Below, piece after piece: positions 13,462 to 13,515 of a DNA stretch of 13,515 nucleotides (position 1 is the stretch's first letter; every line of letters starts with the position of its first letter). Below the pieces are notes generated by a model. The model did no database searches and was not told the origin of the DNA. It worked only from the letters and a program-made list of their open reading frames with translations. Origin of the DNA: Treponema sp. Lineage in GTDB: Bacteria; Spirochaetota; Spirochaetia; Treponematales; Treponemataceae. Both the position numbers and the translations under genes were made by a program. The stretch spans positions 1 through 13,515 of the forward strand of contig JAEDJA010000040.1 of assembly GCA_016296575.1 (NCBI GenBank). The letters are read 5' to 3'.

Positions 13462-13515
13462 CACCGTCGCACAAGAGCGACACGATGTTTGACACAACAG
13501 GGAAGGAAAGAAAGA
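13462..13515 (+). other. 5' leader of the next transcript, with a small hairpin and a purine-rich ribosome site
   Basis: Just past the expected start, GTCGC (13466-13470) and GCGAC (13477-13481) form a 5-bp stem with a 6-base loop. The window ends in a purine-rich run with GGAAGGAAAG (13501-13510) that looks like a ribosome-binding site. The start codon would fall just outside the window. The downstream gene cannot be identified. Confidence 0.5.

Overview
The window looks like a chromosomal segment of a spirochaete, most probably a host-associated Treponema. This is inferred from A+T-rich coding sequence, a lipoprotein signal with a relaxed lipobox, a MacAB/TolC-type envelope operon, and housekeeping genes in small compact operons. 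No rRNA, tRNA, phage, plasmid or CRISPR sequence is visible. The species assignment rests on general resemblance and not on a marker gene.

Layout. The left part (1-7469) is read almost entirely on the minus strand. From right to left, the first unit is lspA (7469-6933), a two-helix membrane protein, mtnN, a DUF1538 membrane protein, a double PII-like protein and birA (ending at 2770). Four of these genes overlap by 1 or 4 bases, so they are very likely co-transcribed and translationally coupled. Next comes a small lipoprotein gene whose signal peptide is cut by an in-frame TAA (2713-2312), then a cytoplasmic family 31 glycoside hydrolase (2085-94). Three copies of one short inverted-repeat element lie at or beside gene ends: 1-86 (cut by the window edge), 2191-2279 and 7515-7683. 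The 384-bp stretch 7470-7853 holds no gene. It contains the longest element copy, two copies of a 38-bp repeat built around a hairpin, another hairpin, and candidate promoters.

The middle (7854-8774, minus strand) holds an RluA-type pseudouridine synthase and slyX. A 91-bp divergent promoter region separates them from a plus-strand operon (8866-13377). That operon encodes a TolC-family outer-membrane channel, a periplasmic adaptor, an ABC ATPase and an FtsX/MacB-type permease. Together these are a complete tripartite MacAB-TolC-like exporter with ATPase and permease on separate chains. At the right edge, a near-consensus promoter (13427-13455) starts a transcript whose first gene lies outside the window.

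How the genes fit together. Most proteins here concern the envelope (LspA, lipoprotein, exporter, DUF1538 protein) or housekeeping metabolism (biotinylation, methylthioadenosine/S-adenosylhomocysteine clearance, RNA modification). The least understood part is the coupled DUF1538 and tandem-PII pair. A duplicated membrane protein is encoded directly before a duplicated PII-like sensor, which suggests a membrane transporter or channel gated by a PII-type ligand-sensing partner.
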